A stretch of DNA of 64,000 nucleotides from positions 372,001 through 436,000 of the forward strand of contig CAWIOU010000023.1 in the NCBI GenBank assembly GCA_963837805.1, read 5' to 3'. Shown here piece by piece: positions 62,218 to 64,000 of this stretch (within the stretch, counting starts at the first letter, position 1; each line of letters begins with the position of its first letter). Position numbers and translations under genes: made by a program. The stretch is from Bog-756 sp963837805 (lineage in GTDB: Bacteria; Actinomycetota; Acidimicrobiia; Acidimicrobiales; RAAP-2). A model generated the notes under the pieces. The model saw only the letters and a program-made list of their open reading frames with translations, was not told where the DNA came from and ran no database searches.

Positions 62218-63973
62218 TCACCAGGTGATCGTGGCCGGTACCGAGTCGTCGAAGCTCCGACCGTTGGCGGTCCACTGCTCGGCCGGGATGCGGGCCGACG
62301 GGACGACGGTCATCGAACCGTGGTGACCGGGCATCTGGAAGCGGACCACCACCGTCGAGGTGGTGCCGGCAGGAATGGTGAGCGGTGCCGCCACCACCCA
62401 GGTCGGCCCTTCCGGCCCCTTGATGTCCACCGGTCCGGCGCCGGTCATGGAGATGTGGCTGGCCGACGCCGGGAGGTTGGCGGCCACGATTCCGAAGTAC
62501 CCTCCGTAGCTCACCGGGACCCCCGGGAAGGGACCGGCGATGAACTGCGATTGGCCCGCCGGCGTCATGTTGGCCAGCTGGCTGGACATGGTCACCGTCG
62601 TGTTGGCGCCGGCTCGGGCGGTGGTCACGGTCACGTGGACGGGAAGGTACTGGTCGAGTTTGTTCCCGCCCCGGTTGATGAGCGAGACATCGACCGAACG
62701 GGGGGCGAGGCTGCCACTCACACCGCTGAGGACCCAGGCGGCCTGATCGACTCGATTGCTCGACCACATCATCAGGTTGCGTCCGGCGACCGCGCTGGAC
62801 ACCGCCTGGCCGAGCGACCGTAGATCGGTCGACTGGCTCTCCAGCTGATGGAGGACGGCTTTGGTCAGGGTGCCCAAGGCGTCCTGCCGCTGTTGCCCAC
62901 CGGCCGCGGCGTCGGTCAGGCCGACGTACTGATCGTGGAGCAGGTATTGCTCGACGTTGTCGGCGCTGATCGTCTGTCCGTCAGCGACCACCGGGCCGGT
63001 GACGGCCAACAGTTGCTTGACCCCGGCGACGTCGATGGCCATGACCCCGTCCACCTTCTGACCGGTCAATCCGGTCCAGATACGCGCCGCCAGCGGTGCG
63101 GTGACGTCGAATTCCGGGGTCAGCCCCAGGTTCCGGAGGTCGACCCCGGGGAGGAGCCAACCCCATTCGCGTTGGAATTCACCGGTGGGGTTGACCTCGC
63201 CGGCCGGAAGGATGTGGTCACCCGAGGGGACGAAACTGCTCAGATCAACAGAGCCGTCCGAGGTGGAGGCCACACCGGCGTCGAGGAAGGCCCCGGAACC
63301 GGCCCGCATCTCAGCATTGTTGGCCGCCAGCACCAGATAGTTCTGGGGGCCCTGCAGGATTCCGGCCACCGCCGCCGACACCGCCGCCGCCTTGGTCAGA
63401 CGGACCTGGGCGTCGTAGAGCTGGGTCACGAACTGGTTGTGCTTGGCGGCCAGGGAGCCGAACAGGGCCTGGGAAGGACCGGTGTTCACCGCGGCCAATT
63501 GGTGCTCGGCCGACAGTGACAGTGCGCTGAGCTTGCGCAGAGAAGTCAGCCGATCCGGTCCGGCGCCATGGGGTTGATCGAGCAGGTCGTGCACCTGGGC
63601 GATGAACGACGATCCGACGTCGGATACCGTTCCCGCCGCCGAGCTCAGGTCGCGGACGGCGGTGTACTGGCGTCCGATGACCGGCACCACTTCGAATGGG
63701 GGCGAAGAAGGGCGAAGAGAGGTCCGACTGGGCACTCACGAACTCGGCGTGGGCCTGGGCGAGAAGTCGACTCGACTGGGCCGAGGTCAGATCTCCCGGA
63801 GAGAGATCGGCCTTCACCTGCTCCAGAGCCGCCAGACCGGTCTTGTCGTGCCGGTAGGCGGACAGTGTCTTGAGGCCCACGATCAGCGCCCAGACACCAA
63901 CGACCGCTACGACAGCCAGGGCGATCAACCACCTTCGTCGCCGTCGACCCCGCTTCTCGCTCACCGCGACCAC
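62218..63973 (-). pseudogene. DUF4012 domain protein, one frameshift
   Basis: The first part from ATG 63973 has a membrane segment WLIALAVVAVVGVWALIVGL and LEQVKADLSPGDLTSAQSSR; it continues in another frame as PFEVVPVIGRQYTAVRDLSS and on through the DUF4012 domain, with YLVLAANNAEMRAGSGAFLD and LPGVDLRNLGLTPEFDVTAP. The shift is at the C run near 63708, where one C too many occurs; removal gives FFAPFEVVPVIGRQ. DUF4012 proteins are exported, share the LytR-like surroundings of cell-wall glycan loci and have unknown activity. Total length about 585 residues, normal for the family. Confidence 0.82.
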
Positions 63974-64000
63974 TCGATTTTTCAGGCGACGGTGAGCCAG

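Overview
The window is high-GC actinobacterial DNA, most probably from the class Acidimicrobiia or a close relative. Pointers are a WhiB regulator, an F420-dependent LLM oxidoreductase, a Ddn-type deazaflavin oxidoreductase, a short protein with the WLACDGNWYPP motif, and a secreted protein ending in tandem copies of the WLVASDGGIFSFGDARFYGS repeat. The lineage is inferred from these families, not from a database search.

Layout. (1) 0-14 kb is an accessory-looking stretch: small unknown genes, an SPFH/ribbon-helix-helix pair with a candidate operator, a frameshifted IS110-type element, scattered small enzymes, and broken DUF1905, NERD and G1-peptidase genes. (2) 14-30 kb is more ordinary metabolism: acyl-CoA dehydrogenase, crotonase, acetyltransferase, methyltransferase, DAHP synthase behind an apparent aromatic-amino-acid attenuator, a polytopic membrane protein, two TetR-like regulators, an LLM oxidoreductase, a monooxygenase/alcohol dehydrogenase/amidohydrolase run, a histidine phosphatase/zinc-ribbon/Nudix run and WhiB. 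(3) 30-64 kb is a cell-surface polysaccharide locus: low-molecular-weight tyrosine phosphatase, initiating sugar phosphotransferase, Wzy-like polymerase, Wzc-like chain-length/tyrosine kinase, about ten glycosyltransferases, a large secreted glycoside hydrolase, an NlpC/P60-type protein and a DUF4012 protein. An acyl carrier protein and its own holo-ACP synthase overlap a glycosyltransferase gene inside this locus.

In the polysaccharide locus the phosphotransferase would load the first sugar on a lipid carrier, the glycosyltransferases extend it, the polymerase and Wzc-type kinase control chain growth, and the phosphatase reverses the kinase. No intact flippase or export channel is visible, so the locus may continue beyond the window. 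The ACP/AcpS pair suggests an acyl group is made or transferred here, but no acyltransferase is seen next to it.

A caution applies throughout. At least a dozen genes, in both accessory and metabolic regions, are split by single-base shifts, often in short homopolymers, and two carry shift pairs that compensate each other. This may be gene decay, but it fits uncorrected sequencing or assembly indels at least as well. Entries marked pseudogene should be read with that in mind. The stretch from about 25 to 52 kb looks free of such breaks.
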